A DNA stretch of 64,000 nt from Alteribacillus iranensis (lineage in GTDB: Bacteria; Bacillota; Bacilli; Bacillales; Marinococcaceae), in contig NZ_FONT01000002.1 of NCBI RefSeq assembly GCF_900113025.1, positions 1 to 64,000 on the forward strand, read 5' to 3'. The notes under the pieces are model-generated. The model was not told the DNA's origin and made no database searches. It was given only the letters and a program-made list of their open reading frames with translations. Both the position numbers and the translations under genes were made by a program. Each line of letters starts with the position of its first letter. Position 1 is the stretch's first letter. This document shows, in pieces, positions 63,651 to 64,000 of the stretch.

Positions 63651-64000
63651 TTAAGGTAATCGGCCAATCTCTTGTTCAAACTTTTTCTTCGCGTTATTTA
63701 AATGCTCATACATTGCTTTCTCGGCTTCCGCGCTGTCTCCCAATTCCAAGGCATTAAAAAGTCGTTCATGTTCATTAAGTACTTTCGTGCGCTTTCCTAG
63801 AATTCCCATATTTTTCATCAAGGAAAATTTCACTGCTTTTTCATATAAGTCTGACATATTTTTCATCGTTCGAAGCAGTATCGGATTATGAGTCGCTTCT
63901 GTAATAGCTGTATGAAAAGCAATATCTTCCTGATGTCCGATCTCGTTATGTTCGTAAGCTTTCCGGACAGCTTCCAGCTTTTTCTTTATTATCTTCAAAT
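63651..64000 (-). CDS. GntR/FadR-type regulator, C-terminal FCD domain (cut by window edge)
   Basis: 116 codons of the FCD ligand-binding domain of FadR-family regulators: FHTAITEATHNPIL, LNEHERLFNALELGD, SAEAEKAMYEHLNNAKK. The N-terminal DNA-binding domain lies beyond the window. It is on the same strand as glcD and probably controls the glcDF/gab run, as GlcC does elsewhere. Confidence 0.85.
   Translation of the reverse strand, partial: LKIIKKKLEAVRKAYEHNEIGHQEDIAFHTAITEATHNPILLRTMKNMSDLYEKAVKFSLMKNMGILGKRTKVLNEHERLFNALELGDSAEAEKAMYEHLNNAKKKFEQEIGRLP

Noticed and set aside
1-64000. tRNA, rRNA, CRISPR arrays, prophage or conjugative modules
   Set aside because: Looked for on both strands by eye; no cloverleaf with CCA context, no spaced direct repeats and no phage or transfer genes were found.

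Overview
The window looks like a chromosome segment of a Gram-positive, moderately low G+C Bacillaceae bacterium, probably salt- and/or alkali-tolerant. The support is: AGGAGG-type ribosome sites with frequent GTG/TTG starts, Bacillus-type gene sets (galU, ssb, moa/moe genes, opuA with gbsR, rocB, gabT/gabD, glcD/glcF), four proteins with S-layer homology (SLH) domains, a glycine-betaine importer, and dispersed repeats resembling those of this family. No species call is possible. No rRNA, tRNA or CRISPR array was seen. LAYOUT: 1-490 is the tail of an IS1182-type element. 499-16272 is a cell-envelope region: an SLH phosphodiester glycosidase, a divergent CotH-kinase / VTC-type polyphosphate polymerase / DUF4956 cluster, galU with an SLH gene, a RAYT transposase next to a second ssb, a large SLH protein, two membrane-anchored low-complexity proteins, a VanZ-like protein and a 51-residue gene. 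16634-22367 holds a 7Fe ferredoxin, a candidate small RNA and a molybdenum-cofactor cluster (moaB opposite moaA-moeB-moeA-mobB-moaE-moaD; no moaC). 22487-26431 is the OpuA-type glycine-betaine ABC transporter with a divergent GbsR-type regulator. 26629-44071 is a mixed stretch of single genes: nitroreductase, an odd ureohydrolase, luciferase-like oxidoreductase, small FAD protein, thioredoxin-like protein, cobT, a two-component system, SLC13 and MFS transporters, amidohydrolase, SLH-CAP protein, phosphotransferase and MDR oxidoreductase. 44127-46056 has two paralogous KdpD-like universal stress proteins around a small gene. 46570-53532 is a TRAP-TAXI transporter with its own two-component system and a clear sigma-54 promoter. 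53589-53946 is a compact type I toxin / antisense RNA locus. 53973-64000 is a one-directional catabolic run: FCD regulator, glcD, glcF, gabT, gabD, class II aldolase, amidinohydrolase-family enzyme, rocB. HOW IT FITS TOGETHER: the SLH proteins and galU serve the cell surface; OpuA/GbsR serves osmoprotection; the moa/moe genes make molybdopterin; the sigma-54 system probably senses an organic anion outside the cell and switches on its TRAP importer; the right-hand run looks like degradation of guanidino or GABA-type compounds and 2-hydroxyacids. Mobile DNA is present as the IS1182 end, a roughly 166-bp MITE with the same terminus, and two families of dispersed repeats, one of which seems to have cut a small reading frame. 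No clearly unprecedented system was proven. The best candidates for new biology are the type I toxin locus, the three-hairpin RNA beside the ferredoxin gene, the CotH-VTC-DUF4956 cluster and a ureohydrolase with an altered metal site.
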